From Pseudonocardia autotrophica (GTDB lineage: Bacteria > Actinomycetota > Actinomycetes > Mycobacteriales > Pseudonocardiaceae), in contig NZ_JNYD01000015.1 of assembly GCF_000717175.1 (NCBI RefSeq), positions 191,325-255,324 of the forward strand: a DNA stretch of 64,000 nucleotides, given 5' to 3'. The notes under the pieces were generated by a model. The model ran no database searches. It was not told the DNA's origin and worked only from the letters and a program-made list of their open reading frames with translations. Shown one piece after another: positions 18,652 through 27,180 of the stretch. The position numbers and the translations under genes were made by a program. The stretch's first letter is position 1, and each line of letters begins with the position of its first letter.

Positions 18652-19122
18652 ATGTCCGACGTCGAGGTGACCTACAAGGAGCCCGTGACGCGGGAGCAGA
18701 CCGCCCGCACCCTGTCCGCGCTGGCCGAGGCCCTCGCCGACACCGGGAAGGTCGAGCTCACGCTGGGCACCACGAGCATGACCGTGCGCGTTCCCGGCGA
18801 GGTGCAGTGCAAGGTCGAGGTGGAGATCGACGAGGACGAGGTGGAGTTCGAGGTGGAGCTCCGCTGGTCGACGGCGAAGCGCCGGCACCCCGACCTCGCC
18901 GAGCCCCCGACCGAGGCGAACGAGGACGGCGGGCGGACCGAACCCTCCGCGGACGCCGCCGACTCCGCCGACGCCACCGGATCCGGCGACTCGGGTGACT
19001 CGGGCGACTCGGGCGACTCCGGCGATTCCGCGAAGCCCGAGGCGACCGGGCACGACGGCGGGGAGGAGACCCCCGCACCCGCCAAGCGCCCGGGGCACCG
19101 CCGCAAGGCCGGGGCGCGCTGA
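18652..19122 (+). CDS. Amphi-Trp domain protein with Gly-Asp-Ser repeat tail
   Basis: A 156-residue protein. The N-terminal 80 residues match the amphi-Trp domain: TYKEPVTREQTARTLSALAE, then VELTLGTTSMTVRVPGEVQC, and WSTAKRR at its end. This small alpha/beta domain is widespread in actinobacteria and archaea and has no settled function. The C-terminal half is a low-complexity acidic linker containing GDS repeats and a basic end (KRPGHRRKAGAR). The repeated linker is probably disordered. Confidence 0.85.
   Translation: MSDVEVTYKEPVTREQTARTLSALAEALADTGKVELTLGTTSMTVRVPGEVQCKVEVEIDEDEVEFEVELRWSTAKRRHPDLAEPPTEANEDGGRTEPSADAADSADATGSGDSGDSGDSGDSGDSAKPEATGHDGGEETPAPAKRPGHRRKAGAR
18985..19029 (+). 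repeat. Tandem 9-bp repeat, five units
   Basis: Five consecutive near-identical copies of GGCGACTCG (variants GGTGACTCG, GGCGACTCC, GGCGATTCC) encode GDS x5 inside the amphi-Trp protein tail. Copy number is likely variable between strains because in-frame slippage is tolerated. Confidence 0.8.
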
Positions 19123-19244
19123 GCCGGGCGGCCGACCCGGTCCGGCCGGCCGCCCGAACCCTTTCGTCAGCTTCCCGTCGCGGTATCCCACCCCGGCTCC
19201 GGCCGCTCTGAGGCAGCACGGAACTCCGGCGGTGGGAGGGCGGC

Positions 19245-20066
19245 ATGAGCACGGGCACGACGACGGGCACCGGACGCGGGGAGTACCTGCTCGACAATCG
19301 CGAAGTGGGGGCGGCGGCCCGGTTCGCCGCGCTCTCCGCGCTGTTCGACCGGACGACCTTCCAGCACGTGGACGCGCTCGGGCTCGCGCCCGGCGCCCGC
19401 GTCTGGGAGGTGGGGGCGGGCGGCCCCTCCGTCCCGCGCGGCCTCGCCGAGCGCGTGGGGCCGGACGGGCTGGTGGTGGCCAGCGACATCGCGCCCGAGG
19501 CGTTGACGGCGGTGGAGGCGCCCGGCGTGCGCGTGCTGCAGCACGACGTGACCGCCGACGACCCGCCCGGCACCTTCGACCTGGTGCACGCCCGGCTGGT
19601 CCTCACGCACCTGCCGGACCGCGGAGAGGCGTTGCGGCGCATGGTGTCGGCCGTCGGTCCGGGCGGGTACCTGCTCGTGGAGGACTTCGACGTCGACCTG
19701 CAGTCCGCGCCGTGCCTCACCCGCTCGACCGGCCCGGACGATCTCGTGCAGGACCGGGCGCGCCGGGTCCGGAAGGCGTTCCTCGCCCTGCTCCTCGGCC
19801 GGGGCGCGGACCTGAGCTACGGCCGGGAGCTCCCGGGGCTCCTCCGCGAGGCGGGACTCCGGGAGGTCGGCGCCGACGCCGTGCTGCCCCTGCCGTCGCC
19901 GGCGGGCGCGATCCTCGAGGCCGCCAACGTCACGCAGCTGCGCGCGCGGCTGCCCCGCACCGGGCTCGTCACCGACGCCGACGTCGCCGCCCATATCGAG
20001 GCGCTGACCAGCGGGACGCTGCCGGTCGCCGTCCCGCCGCTCGTCTCGGCGTGGGGGCGGCGCTGA
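19245..20066 (+). CDS. Class I SAM-dependent methyltransferase
   Basis: A 273-residue protein with motif I VWEVGAGGPSVPRGLAERVG (about residues 52-71), motif II-like VVASDIAPEALTAVE and the loop DLVHARLVLTHLPDRGEALRRM. These features place it with UbiE/MenG-like small-molecule methyltransferases that use a flexible cap. The acceptor is unknown. It begins at ATG 19245; GGGAGGG lies upstream. It is convergent with the CDF transporter gene. Confidence 0.85.
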   Translation: MSTGTTTGTGRGEYLLDNREVGAAARFAALSALFDRTTFQHVDALGLAPGARVWEVGAGGPSVPRGLAERVGPDGLVVASDIAPEALTAVEAPGVRVLQHDVTADDPPGTFDLVHARLVLTHLPDRGEALRRMVSAVGPGGYLLVEDFDVDLQSAPCLTRSTGPDDLVQDRARRVRKAFLALLLGRGADLSYGRELPGLLREAGLREVGADAVLPLPSPAGAILEAANVTQLRARLPRTGLVTDADVAAHIEALTSGTLPVAVPPLVSAWGRR

Positions 20067-20090
20067 GCGACACCGGCGGCTCGGGGCGCG

Positions 20091-21155
20091 TCAGGTCGGG
20101 ACGCGGTGGTGCGCCAGCCGCGCGTGGTGGGCGTGGCCCTCGGGTCCGTGCGGGCTCACGTGCAGGGTGGCGTCGGCCAGCTTCGGGACCTCGTGCAGCA
20201 GGCGGTGCTCGGCCTCGGCGGCGATCGCGTGCGCATCGACCATCGACAGGCTGCTGTCGACCTCGAGGCCGACCTCGGCGCGCACGCGGTGCCCGACCCA
20301 GCGCAGCCGCAGCTGCTCGATCCCGCGCACCCCGGGCACCGCACGCAGGGCCGCGTCCGCCCGGTCGACGAGCTCCGGGTCCACGGCGTCCATGAGCCGC
20401 CGGTAGATGTCCCGTGCCGCGCCGCGCAGGACGACGAGGATCGCGACCGTGATCAGGATGCCGACGATCGGGTCGGCAAGCGGGAACCCGGCCAGCACCC
20501 CGAGCGCCCCCAGGACCACGGCGAGTGAGGTGAACCCGTCGGTACGGGCGTGCAGCCCGTCGGCCACCAGCGCGGCCGAGCCGATGCGCCGGCCCACCCG
20601 GATCCGGTGGACCGCGACGAGCTCGTTGCCCACGAACCCGATCAGGCCGGCCGCGACGAGCACGCCGAGGTCGGCGATCGGCTGCGGGTCGACCAGGCGG
20701 CGGACGGACTCGTACCCGGCGACGACGGCCGACAGGGCGATCATCGCCACGATGAACACGCCGGCCAGGTCCTCGGCGCGGCCGTAGCCGTAGGTGTAGC
20801 GCCGGGTGGGCCGGCGACGGCCCAGTACGAACGCGATCCACAGCGGGACGGCGGTCAGCGCGTCGGAGAAGTTGTGGACCGTGTCGGCCAGCAGCGCCAC
20901 CGACCCGGTCAGCACCACCACGCCGGCCTGCGCCAGCGCCGTCACCAGCAGCGCCGCCAGGCTGATCTTGAGGGCGCGGATGCCGTCGGCGCTGGCCTCC
21001 AGCGCGGAGTCGACGGAGTCCGCCGCGTCGTGGCTGTGCGGCGTGACGACCGAGCGGAGGAGCCGGAGCAGCCCGCCGGATCCGTGGTCCCCGTGCCCGT
21101 GCCCGTGCCCGTGGCCGTGACCGTGCTGTCGAGCAACGCCTCGCACCTCCGTCAT
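20091..21155 (-). CDS. Cation diffusion facilitator (CDF) family metal exporter
   Basis: A 354-residue protein. The N-terminus has a His-Gly repeat (QHGHGHGHGHGDHG) likely to gather metal. Six helices follow. Helix 2 has LADTVHNFSDALTA (the HxxxD metal site) and helix 5 has VADGLHARTDGFTSLAVV (second HxxxD site). The cytoplasmic domain (about 265-345) has the alpha/beta fold with AEAEHRLLHEV. This is the arrangement of ZitB/CzcD-type Zn/Cd/Co exporters. It starts at ATG 21155 inside a palindrome and is divergent from an ArsR-type regulator, so metal-responsive control is very likely. Confidence 0.92.
   Translation of the reverse strand: MTEVRGVARQHGHGHGHGHGHGDHGSGGLLRLLRSVVTPHSHDAADSVDSALEASADGIRALKISLAALLVTALAQAGVVVLTGSVALLADTVHNFSDALTAVPLWIAFVLGRRRPTRRYTYGYGRAEDLAGVFIVAMIALSAVVAGYESVRRLVDPQPIADLGVLVAAGLIGFVGNELVAVHRIRVGRRIGSAALVADGLHARTDGFTSLAVVLGALGVLAGFPLADPIVGILITVAILVVLRGAARDIYRRLMDAVDPELVDRADAALRAVPGVRGIEQLRLRWVGHRVRAEVGLEVDSSLSMVDAHAIAAEAEHRLLHEVPKLADATLHVSPHGPEGHAHHARLAHHRVPT
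21091..21126 (-). repeat. Six 6-bp units encoding His-Gly
   Basis: On the plus strand six consecutive CCGTGC-like hexamers (CCGTGG and CCGTGA occur once each) encode alternating His and Gly or Ala/Gln at the N-terminus of the CDF transporter. Length polymorphism is expected. Confidence 0.75.
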
Positions 21156-21196
21156 GGTTGGCAGGATGCCCAGCTCAGAGGCATCATGCAACCATG
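21153..21196. promoter_or_regulatory. Palindromic operator spanning both start codons of the CDF/ArsR pair
   Basis: The left arm 21153-21170 (CATGGTTGGCAGGATGCC) and right arm 21180-21196 (GGCATCATGCAACCATG) are reverse complements with one mismatch and one extra base, around a nine-base centre. The outer ends of the arms are the ATG codons of the two divergent genes. CATCAT and CATCCT sit six or seven bases before each ATG, where a -10 box would be for leaderless starts. An ArsR dimer bound here would cover both promoters and both starts. Confidence 0.65.
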
Positions 21197-21556
21197 CGCG
21201 CGCACAAGGACATCGCAGCTGCCAGTCCCGTGCGGGAGCCACTGGATGCCGAGGTGGTGGCCCTCGCCGCCGATGTCCTGCGGCAGTTGGGCGACGCGAC
21301 CCGGTTCCACCTGCTCGGCCTGCTCGCCGAGGGCCCGCAGGACGTGACCACGCTCACCGCGCGGGTGGCCGCGTCACGGTCCTCGGTGTCGCAGCACCTC
21401 GGCCGGTTGCGCCTGGCCGGGCTGGTCGGCGCCCGCCGCGAGGGGCGGCGGATGGTCTACCGGCTCACCAGCGACCACGTGCGGAGGCTGGTGGAGGAGA
21501 CGTACGCGTTCGCCGAGCACGTCGGCCACCGCATCCCCCACCACGACTCGGAGTGA
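21194..21556 (+). CDS. ArsR/SmtB-family metal-sensing repressor
   Basis: A 120-residue winged-helix protein. The core LRQLGDATRFHLLGLLAEG, the recognition region VAASRSSVSQHLGRLRLAGL and wing ARREGRRMVYRL are typical. The C-terminal helix has TSDHVRRLVEETYAFAEHVG followed by HRIPHHD. It resembles the alpha-5 Zn/Co site of CzrA/SmtB proteins, but the spacing differs from the exact CzrA ligand set. It would repress its own and the divergent CDF exporter's transcription until metal binds. The start ATG 21194 is part of the palindrome; the transcript is probably leaderless. Confidence 0.9.
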   Translation: MRAHKDIAAASPVREPLDAEVVALAADVLRQLGDATRFHLLGLLAEGPQDVTTLTARVAASRSSVSQHLGRLRLAGLVGARREGRRMVYRLTSDHVRRLVEETYAFAEHVGHRIPHHDSE

Positions 21557-21710
21557 CGGCGGCACCCCCGCCCGTGCGTGACCCCGATGCCGTATTGCTC
21601 CGGACCGGTGCCGCTGATCTGATGGCGCTCCCGGAGGCGCCCGTCCTCCGGTCGTGGTCCAGGGCCCGGTCAAGCAGTCGGCCGTCTTCTTCCTCGTGCA
21701 GGAGGTGGCG

Positions 21711-22124
21711 ATGCCGGATGTGTGCGCGGACGCGCCGGACGGGGGCGGTGCCGGAACCGGCGATCCGTTCGTCCCCCACCTGACCACCGCTGCCGAAGCG
21801 CGCGGCGACGCGGTCGTGGTCCACGTGACCGGGGAGATCGACGCGGAGACCGCCGCGGAGTTCCGGGACGCCGTGACGCGGGTCCTCGACGGACGGCTGG
21901 TGGTCGTGGTCCTGATCGGCGTGGCCTTCCTGGGCTCCGCCGGGTTGGCCGCGCTCCTCGGGATCCGGGACCGGGCCGTCGCGTCGGGGGCCGTCGTCCG
22001 GTTCGTGGTGGGCGGCAACCGGGTGGTGATCCGGCCGCTGGCGATCACCGGCGTGGCCCGCGAGCTCGAGCTGTACGACGAGCTCGGGCCGGCCCTCCGG
22101 GACCCCGCACCGGGCGCCGCCTGA
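21711..22124 (+). CDS. STAS-domain protein (anti-sigma factor antagonist-like)
   Basis: A 137-residue protein starting at ATG 21711 after a strong GCAGGAGG. The STAS fold spans about residues 30-130. VVVHVTGEIDAETAAEFRDA is the N-terminal strand/helix. VVLIGVAFLGSAGLAALLGI holds the switch serine (GSAG) that partner anti-sigma kinases phosphorylate. The usual Asp before the serine is replaced by Gly/Leu, so phosphorylation behaviour may differ. No anti-sigma factor or sigma gene is adjacent. Confidence 0.85.
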   Translation: MPDVCADAPDGGGAGTGDPFVPHLTTAAEARGDAVVVHVTGEIDAETAAEFRDAVTRVLDGRLVVVVLIGVAFLGSAGLAALLGIRDRAVASGAVVRFVVGGNRVVIRPLAITGVARELELYDELGPALRDPAPGAA

Positions 22125-22138
22125 GTCCGAGCGGCGCC
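22113..22138. terminator. 8-bp stem-loop at convergent gene ends
   Basis: GGCGCCGC (22113-22120) pairs with GCGGCGCC (22131-22138) around a ten-base loop that includes the STAS stop codon. It sits between convergent STAS and VOC genes and could serve as a short terminator. Confidence 0.4.
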
Positions 22139-22188
22139 GGTGCGGCATCAGTGCAGCAGAGCGGCGTCAGGGTGGCGTCGGAGCAGCA

Positions 22189-22536
22189 TCAGTCCCCGAC
22201 CGGCGCCCCGCCGACGCCGATCTCGTTGCCGTCCGGGTCGCGGTACAGCGCCTTGCGCACACCGTTCCAGTAGGTCTCCCGCGTCTCCGGGTGCACGCCC
22301 CGGCCGGCCGCGGCGGACACGAACCCCTCGAGGTCGCCGACGAACAACGTGACCCGCGCGCAGCCGGCGTGGTCCGGGTACAGCTCGACGTACACGTGGC
22401 GGTGCTCCGCGATCGTCCAGACGCGCTCGGTGTCGTTCGGCGCGAAGGACCCGACCTCCCCGAGCAGCCGCTCGAACCAGCGAACGGCGCGCGGGAGGTC
22501 GCTGACCGCGACACCGGCGAACAGGTCGACGTCCAT
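22189..22536 (-). CDS. VOC (glyoxalase/bleomycin-resistance) superfamily protein
   Basis: A 115-residue protein with one pair of beta-alpha-beta-beta-beta modules. VAVSDLPRAVRWFERLLGE is the typical first module; VYVELYPDHAG and the final ALYRDPDGNEIGV supply possible metal-ligand positions. The family includes lactoylglutathione lyase, dioxygenases and antibiotic-binding proteins; the specific role is unknown. It ends 30 bases upstream of the NRPS-like gene region on the opposite side and is convergent with the STAS gene. Confidence 0.8.
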   Translation of the reverse strand: MDVDLFAGVAVSDLPRAVRWFERLLGEVGSFAPNDTERVWTIAEHRHVYVELYPDHAGCARVTLFVGDLEGFVSAAAGRGVHPETRETYWNGVRKALYRDPDGNEIGVGGAPVGD

Positions 22537-22566
22537 GTCCCCTCGGACCGGCCGGCGGCCCCGAAC

Positions 22567-25500
22567 TCATCGGTGCGCGCCGACCGCCGTGGGGGCGCGG
22601 TCGGGGACCGCGGCGACGGCCTCGCCCAGGTCCTGGGCGGGGTTGCCGCCCCAGTGCGCCCCGGCCGGGACCTCCTCGCCCTTCATGACGAACGTGTCCG
22701 GCTCGATCTCCACGGCGTCGCCGACCGACACGCCGTAGTGCACGAGGGCACCGACGCCGAGGGTGACCCCGGCACCGAGCGCGGAGCGGTCGGACTTGAA
22801 GGCGCCGTCCTCCTGCGAGTGGCACTGGATGGTCACACCGACGTTGAGCGAGCAGTCGTCGCCGACGGTGGTCATCGTGCGTTCGGTCATCGCCGCGCCG
22901 TCGTCGAACACGCGCCGGCCGATGCGCAGGCCGAGCATCCGGGCGACGAGGTTCTTGTACGGGGTGCCGGCCAGCAGCCGCTCCATCGGCGGCATCGTGA
23001 GCTTCCAGTACCGCTCGTGCCGCCAGAAGCGCACGTCGTAGATCGAGCAGGACTTCGGCCGGAGGCGACGGAAGCCCGCCCCCGCCCGCTCCCAGAAGAT
23101 GAACCAGAGCAGCGAGAACAGCACGCTCGCCGCGACCTCGGCGGCGAAGGCGACCGCACCGAGATCGGCGTAGTGGTCCACGGCCACCATCGCGAGCAGC
23201 AGGAGCCCGAACACGTGGCCCCACCGGACCAGCAGGGCGAGGACGATCGTGACGGCGTTGTGCGCGTTCTTCCTGCGGAGCAGCCGCCGCCGTTCGTCCC
23301 GGTCGATCTCGAAGCCCCGGTCCCGCCGCACCGTCCGCGGGATCTCGAAGGCGGGCGAACCGAGCAGACCGACGCCTTCGCGCACCGGCCCGTCGATCGG
23401 GATCGCGACCTTGGTGGCGAGCAGGCAGTCGTCGCCGCTGCGGCCGCCGACGGGGTAGGCGATCTGGTTGCCCAGGAAGTTCCGCGCACCGATCGAGACG
23501 CGGGAGGCCCGGAACGAGGTGTTGGAGAAGTCGGCGTTGTTGACGGACAGCCCGTCCGCGATGACGGTGCCGGTGCCCACCGAGACGAGGAACGGCGTCT
23601 CCTGTGCCACCAATGAACCGAAGTTCGAGCCGGTCTGCTCGACCTTGCCGAGGTCGTAGCCGAGCAGGTAGAGATAGCCGACGATGTACGAGCTGTCACC
23701 GAAGAGCGTGACGAACAGCTTGACGTTGGTGAGCCGGGTGATGGTGCGGTGCAGCGAGTACCGGATCCCGTGCACCGGGTACACGTGGTCGGGCCGCACG
23801 AAGGCTGCGAGCAGCCGCGGCACGGTGAACACGACCATCAACCCCACGAGCAGGCCGCCGAAGACGATCGCGACCGATCCGAGCAGGGCGTCGAGGTAGA
23901 ACTCGGACGTCGTGTACCCGACGGCGCCGGGCTCCAGCAGGATCCGCAGCCGCGGCACCTCGGTCAGCAGGAGGAACAGCCCGCCGAAGCCGAGCGGCAG
24001 GTAGATCGCGAACAGCTTGGCCAGCTGGCTCGTCACGTAGGTGACCCTGCGCAGGCGCCGCACCCGGACCGCGGGCACGGCCCGGAAGTCGGTGTGGGTC
24101 GGGACCGGCGGCGAGCCGTGCCACCGCTCCCTCGCGGGCACGCTCTGTCCCCGGTGCAGGGAGGAGGCATGGCCCAGCTGGGCGCCGTCGCCCATCGCGG
24201 TGCCGATGTCCAGCACGCACTTCTCCCCGACCACGACGTCGCGGCCGAGCGTGACCGGCCCCTGCTGGATCTTCCCCGCGTGTGCGCGGTAACCCAGCAG
24301 GAAGGTGTCCTTGCGGACCACGGTCCCGGCGCCCAGCGAGATGAGGTCCGTGCAGATCGGCACGAAACGCGTGAGGATCACGACGTTCGGCCCGACCTTC
24401 GCGCCGAGCAGGCGCAGGTACAGGGTGTACAGCGGCGACCCCACCATGAGCAGCACCAGCGGGTTGCCCCGCACGAGTGTCTTGACCAGCCAGAACCGGA
24501 CGTAGCGCAGGCTCCAGACCGGGAACTCCGTCTCCTTCCAGCGTCCGATCAGCAGCCACTTCGCCACGATCGGCATCAGGGTGAGGGCCAGGAACGCCAC
24601 GGCTCCCGCCACGAGCGAGCGGAGGTAGATCTCGACCAGCCCGACGCCCGAGGAGATCCAGATGTAGGCACGGTCCATGACGACGCCCGTGCCCGTGACG
24701 TAGAGCAGGAAGATCAGCAGCTGGAGGACGCCCGTGAGCACGTACCCCGCGGTGCTGTGCCGCACCGGGACGACAGCCGGTGGGGCGGCCGGAGTGGGGG
24801 GCGCCGCGTCCGTCGGGCCGGCAGCAGCGGCGGCCATGCCGTCGAGCGTCGGGGTGGCGTAGACGTCCCGGATCGAGATCGACGGCAGGTCGTCGCGCTT
24901 GCGCAGGCGCGCGCAGAACCGGGTCATCACCATCGAGTCCGCGCCGAGGTCGTCGAACACGTTCCGATCGGTCGGCACCTGCTCGACGCCCAGCACCTCG
25001 GCCAGCACCCGGGCGAGCCCCTGCGCGACGTCGTCGCGGGACGCCGACGGCGCGGGTGCCTGCGGCACGGGCGTCGCCGCCACGGCGAGCCCGGCGAGCG
25101 TCGGGTGCGCGTACACCTCCTTGATGGAGATCGACGGCAGGTCCGGCCGCGTGCGCAGGCGCGCGCAGAACCGGGTCATCACCATCGAGTCCGCGCCGAG
25201 GTCGTCGAACACGTTGCGGTCGGTCGGGACGTGCTCCACCGCGAGGACCTCGGCGAGCACGCCGGCCAGCGCCGCGGCCAGGCCAGCGTCGGGCGCGGTC
25301 CGGGGGCTCGGCGCCGGGCGCGCCGCCGGCGCCGTCGGCGTCGGGAGGCCCGCGCGGTCGACGTTCCCGTCGAGCCCGATCGGGAGGGAGTCCAGCCGGA
25401 CCAGGAGCGCCGGGACGTGGCTGCCGGTCAGGCGTTCGCGGAGCCGTGACGAGACGGCCTGCTCGTCGACCGGGGGCGCGTCGGCGCGGCAGGTGTAGTA

Positions 25501-26946
25501 GCCGACCAGCCCGGCGCCGTCCGGGGCGAGGTCCCGGACCGCGGCGGCCGCGGAGGCCACGCCGGGCACGGCCAGCATCGCCGCCTCGACCGCGCCGAGG
25601 TCGACCCGCTCGCCGCGGAGGTCCGCCTGCAGGGCGATCCGGCCGCGGTACTCGATCCGCCCGGTGTCGTCGACCCGCCCGAGATCGCCGGTCCGGTGGA
25701 TCCGGCCGGACGGGTTGCCGGGGATCCCGAGGAAGTCCTCGACCTCCGCCGGGCCTCCCGGCCGGTACCCGCAGGCGAGCCCGAGCCCGGCGAGCCCGAC
25801 CTCCCCGGTCTCGCCGTGCCGCAAGGCGATCGGGAAGTCGGGATCGAGGACGACGCCCGCGTAGGTCGGCAGCGGTACGCCGATCGACGCCGGGATGTCC
25901 GGGTCGGCCTCGGCCCACGCGGCCGCCACCGCCGCGCCCTCGGGCACGTACGCGGTGAGGAGGCGCCGGCCGGGGCGGTACCACCGCGCGACGAGGGGCT
26001 GCGGGCACGGTTCCCCCGCGACGACCAGCAACCGCAGCGCGGGCAGGTCCGGCTCGACCGTCGAGAGCAGGGTCGGGGTGGTGCACCACGCGGTCACCCG
26101 ACGATCGGCGATCTCGGTGTGCAGCGCGCGTCCGGACAGCGTGGGATCACCGGGCACGAGGGTCGCGCCCGCGACCCACGCCATCCACGTCTCCGCGATC
26201 CCGGCCCCGGTGAAGAGCGGTCGCCCCTGGTACACGCGGTGACCGCCGATCCCGAACGTCTCCGAGGCGATCCGCACCGCGTTGCAGAGGCCGCGGTGGT
26301 CGATCGCCACCGCCTCCGGGAGGTCCGAGGCACCGGGCGCGTACAGCGCGAAGGCGGGCCGGTCGGCGCGCTCACCCCGTTCGGCCGGCTGCAGCCGCCC
26401 GGGGCTCATCTCCGCGATCAGCCGCGCGGCGGCGTCGATCGCGACGACCTCGGCCGTGCTCTGCCGCAGCGCGTCCCGCAGGTGACTGCGCCCGAGCACG
26501 ACGCGCGCCCCCGAGTCGGCGACGACGAAGGCCAGCCGGTCCGCCGGGGCGCCGGGATCGAGGGGCACGCAGGTCCCGCCGAGGGTGAACACGGCGAGCT
26601 GGGCGACGCAGGCGTCGACGGGGTCGTCGAACAGCAACGCGACCCGGTCGCCGGCGCCGGTCCCGCGCACCCGCAGGTAGCGGGCGAGCCGGTTGGCCCG
26701 CGCGTCGAGCTCGTCGTAGGTCAGCGCGGCGCCGGGGGCGTCGACGGCGAGCTGGGTCGCGCGCCCGTACTCCCGGATCCAGTCGCACCGCTCCTCGAAC
26801 ACGGCGTCGAGCCGCTCGTGGCGGCGCACCCGCCAGCCCTGCGCCTCGTGGCGGTCGACGACCACGAGGTCCGACAGCGGGACGTCCGGACGCCCGACGG
26901 CACCCGGGAGCTCGGGACCGGGGTCCCGTGGCGTGACGATCGACAT
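22567..26946 (-). CDS. Pls/PosA-type NRPS-like protein with degenerate adenylation domain and twin carrier domains
   Basis: A 1459-residue multidomain protein. Residues about 60-540 form an adenylation-type domain. Two carrier domains follow, each with the phosphopantetheine serine in DDLGADSMVM (cores near 577-600 and 661-684). From about 730 come membrane helices and tandem left-handed-helix/acetyltransferase-like modules (SLGAGTVVRKDTFLLGY; VGDDCSLNVGVTIQCHS). This is the Pls/PosA plan used to make poly-amino acids. The adenylation domain is odd: the P-loop block reads LYAPGASDLPEAVAI instead of TSGSTGxPKG; the A4 Asp is absent (LFTGAGIAETW); and the A10 Lys is Asn (DGNVDR). RTGDL is kept. 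Start ATG 26946 follows a G-rich stretch; longer in-frame starts are unlikely. It is probably monocistronic. The product is unknown. Confidence 0.88.
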   Translation of the reverse strand: MSIVTPRDPGPELPGAVGRPDVPLSDLVVVDRHEAQGWRVRRHERLDAVFEERCDWIREYGRATQLAVDAPGAALTYDELDARANRLARYLRVRGTGAGDRVALLFDDPVDACVAQLAVFTLGGTCVPLDPGAPADRLAFVVADSGARVVLGRSHLRDALRQSTAEVVAIDAAARLIAEMSPGRLQPAERGERADRPAFALYAPGASDLPEAVAIDHRGLCNAVRIASETFGIGGHRVYQGRPLFTGAGIAETWMAWVAGATLVPGDPTLSGRALHTEIADRRVTAWCTTPTLLSTVEPDLPALRLLVVAGEPCPQPLVARWYRPGRRLLTAYVPEGAAVAAAWAEADPDIPASIGVPLPTYAGVVLDPDFPIALRHGETGEVGLAGLGLACGYRPGGPAEVEDFLGIPGNPSGRIHRTGDLGRVDDTGRIEYRGRIALQADLRGERVDLGAVEAAMLAVPGVASAAAAVRDLAPDGAGLVGYYTCRADAPPVDEQAVSSRLRERLTGSHVPALLVRLDSLPIGLDGNVDRAGLPTPTAPAARPAPSPRTAPDAGLAAALAGVLAEVLAVEHVPTDRNVFDDLGADSMVMTRFCARLRTRPDLPSISIKEVYAHPTLAGLAVAATPVPQAPAPSASRDDVAQGLARVLAEVLGVEQVPTDRNVFDDLGADSMVMTRFCARLRKRDDLPSISIRDVYATPTLDGMAAAAAGPTDAAPPTPAAPPAVVPVRHSTAGYVLTGVLQLLIFLLYVTGTGVVMDRAYIWISSGVGLVEIYLRSLVAGAVAFLALTLMPIVAKWLLIGRWKETEFPVWSLRYVRFWLVKTLVRGNPLVLLMVGSPLYTLYLRLLGAKVGPNVVILTRFVPICTDLISLGAGTVVRKDTFLLGYRAHAGKIQQGPVTLGRDVVVGEKCVLDIGTAMGDGAQLGHASSLHRGQSVPARERWHGSPPVPTHTDFRAVPAVRVRRLRRVTYVTSQLAKLFAIYLPLGFGGLFLLLTEVPRLRILLEPGAVGYTTSEFYLDALLGSVAIVFGGLLVGLMVVFTVPRLLAAFVRPDHVYPVHGIRYSLHRTITRLTNVKLFVTLFGDSSYIVGYLYLLGYDLGKVEQTGSNFGSLVAQETPFLVSVGTGTVIADGLSVNNADFSNTSFRASRVSIGARNFLGNQIAYPVGGRSGDDCLLATKVAIPIDGPVREGVGLLGSPAFEIPRTVRRDRGFEIDRDERRRLLRRKNAHNAVTIVLALLVRWGHVFGLLLLAMVAVDHYADLGAVAFAAEVAASVLFSLLWFIFWERAGAGFRRLRPKSCSIYDVRFWRHERYWKLTMPPMERLLAGTPYKNLVARMLGLRIGRRVFDDGAAMTERTMTTVGDDCSLNVGVTIQCHSQEDGAFKSDRSALGAGVTLGVGALVHYGVSVGDAVEIEPDTFVMKGEEVPAGAHWGGNPAQDLGEAVAAVPDRAPTAVGAHR
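24900..25215 (-). repeat. 64-bp perfect direct repeat in the two carrier domains
   Basis: Bases 24900-24963 are identical to 25152-25215 (64 of 64), 252 bp apart (84 codons, in frame). They encode the carrier core from VFDDLGADS to the following helix. Flanking carrier sequence is only similar, so the identical part looks recently duplicated or homogenised by gene conversion. Confidence 0.9.
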
Positions 26947-27072
26947 GAGGCCCCCACCCCAGCACGACATCTGCTGCGCCACACGACGGAGATCGTCGCT
27001 GCGACGATTCGTCTCGGCCGTCCGAGGGTGTCCCCGGCGGGGCCCTCGGAACAATGGGACCAAGTACCCGGC

Positions 27073-27097
27073 GGTGAGATTTTGCCGTCGTCTCACC
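27073..27097. promoter_or_regulatory. 7-bp inverted repeat upstream of the NRPS-like gene
   Basis: GGTGAGA (27073-27079) and TCTCACC (27091-27097) are perfect inverted repeats around eleven bases, about 130 bases before the NRPS-like start. A second small hairpin, ATCGTCG-CTG-CGACGAT, lies nearer the gene. Either may be an operator; no regulator is adjacent. Confidence 0.3.
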
Positions 27098-27180
27098 TGG
27101 GGCTTCCGTGAGGAAACAGACATATCGAGGAATGGCCGGGATTCGGCCCCGTCCCCGTTCCGCGAATCGGACGACCGCCC

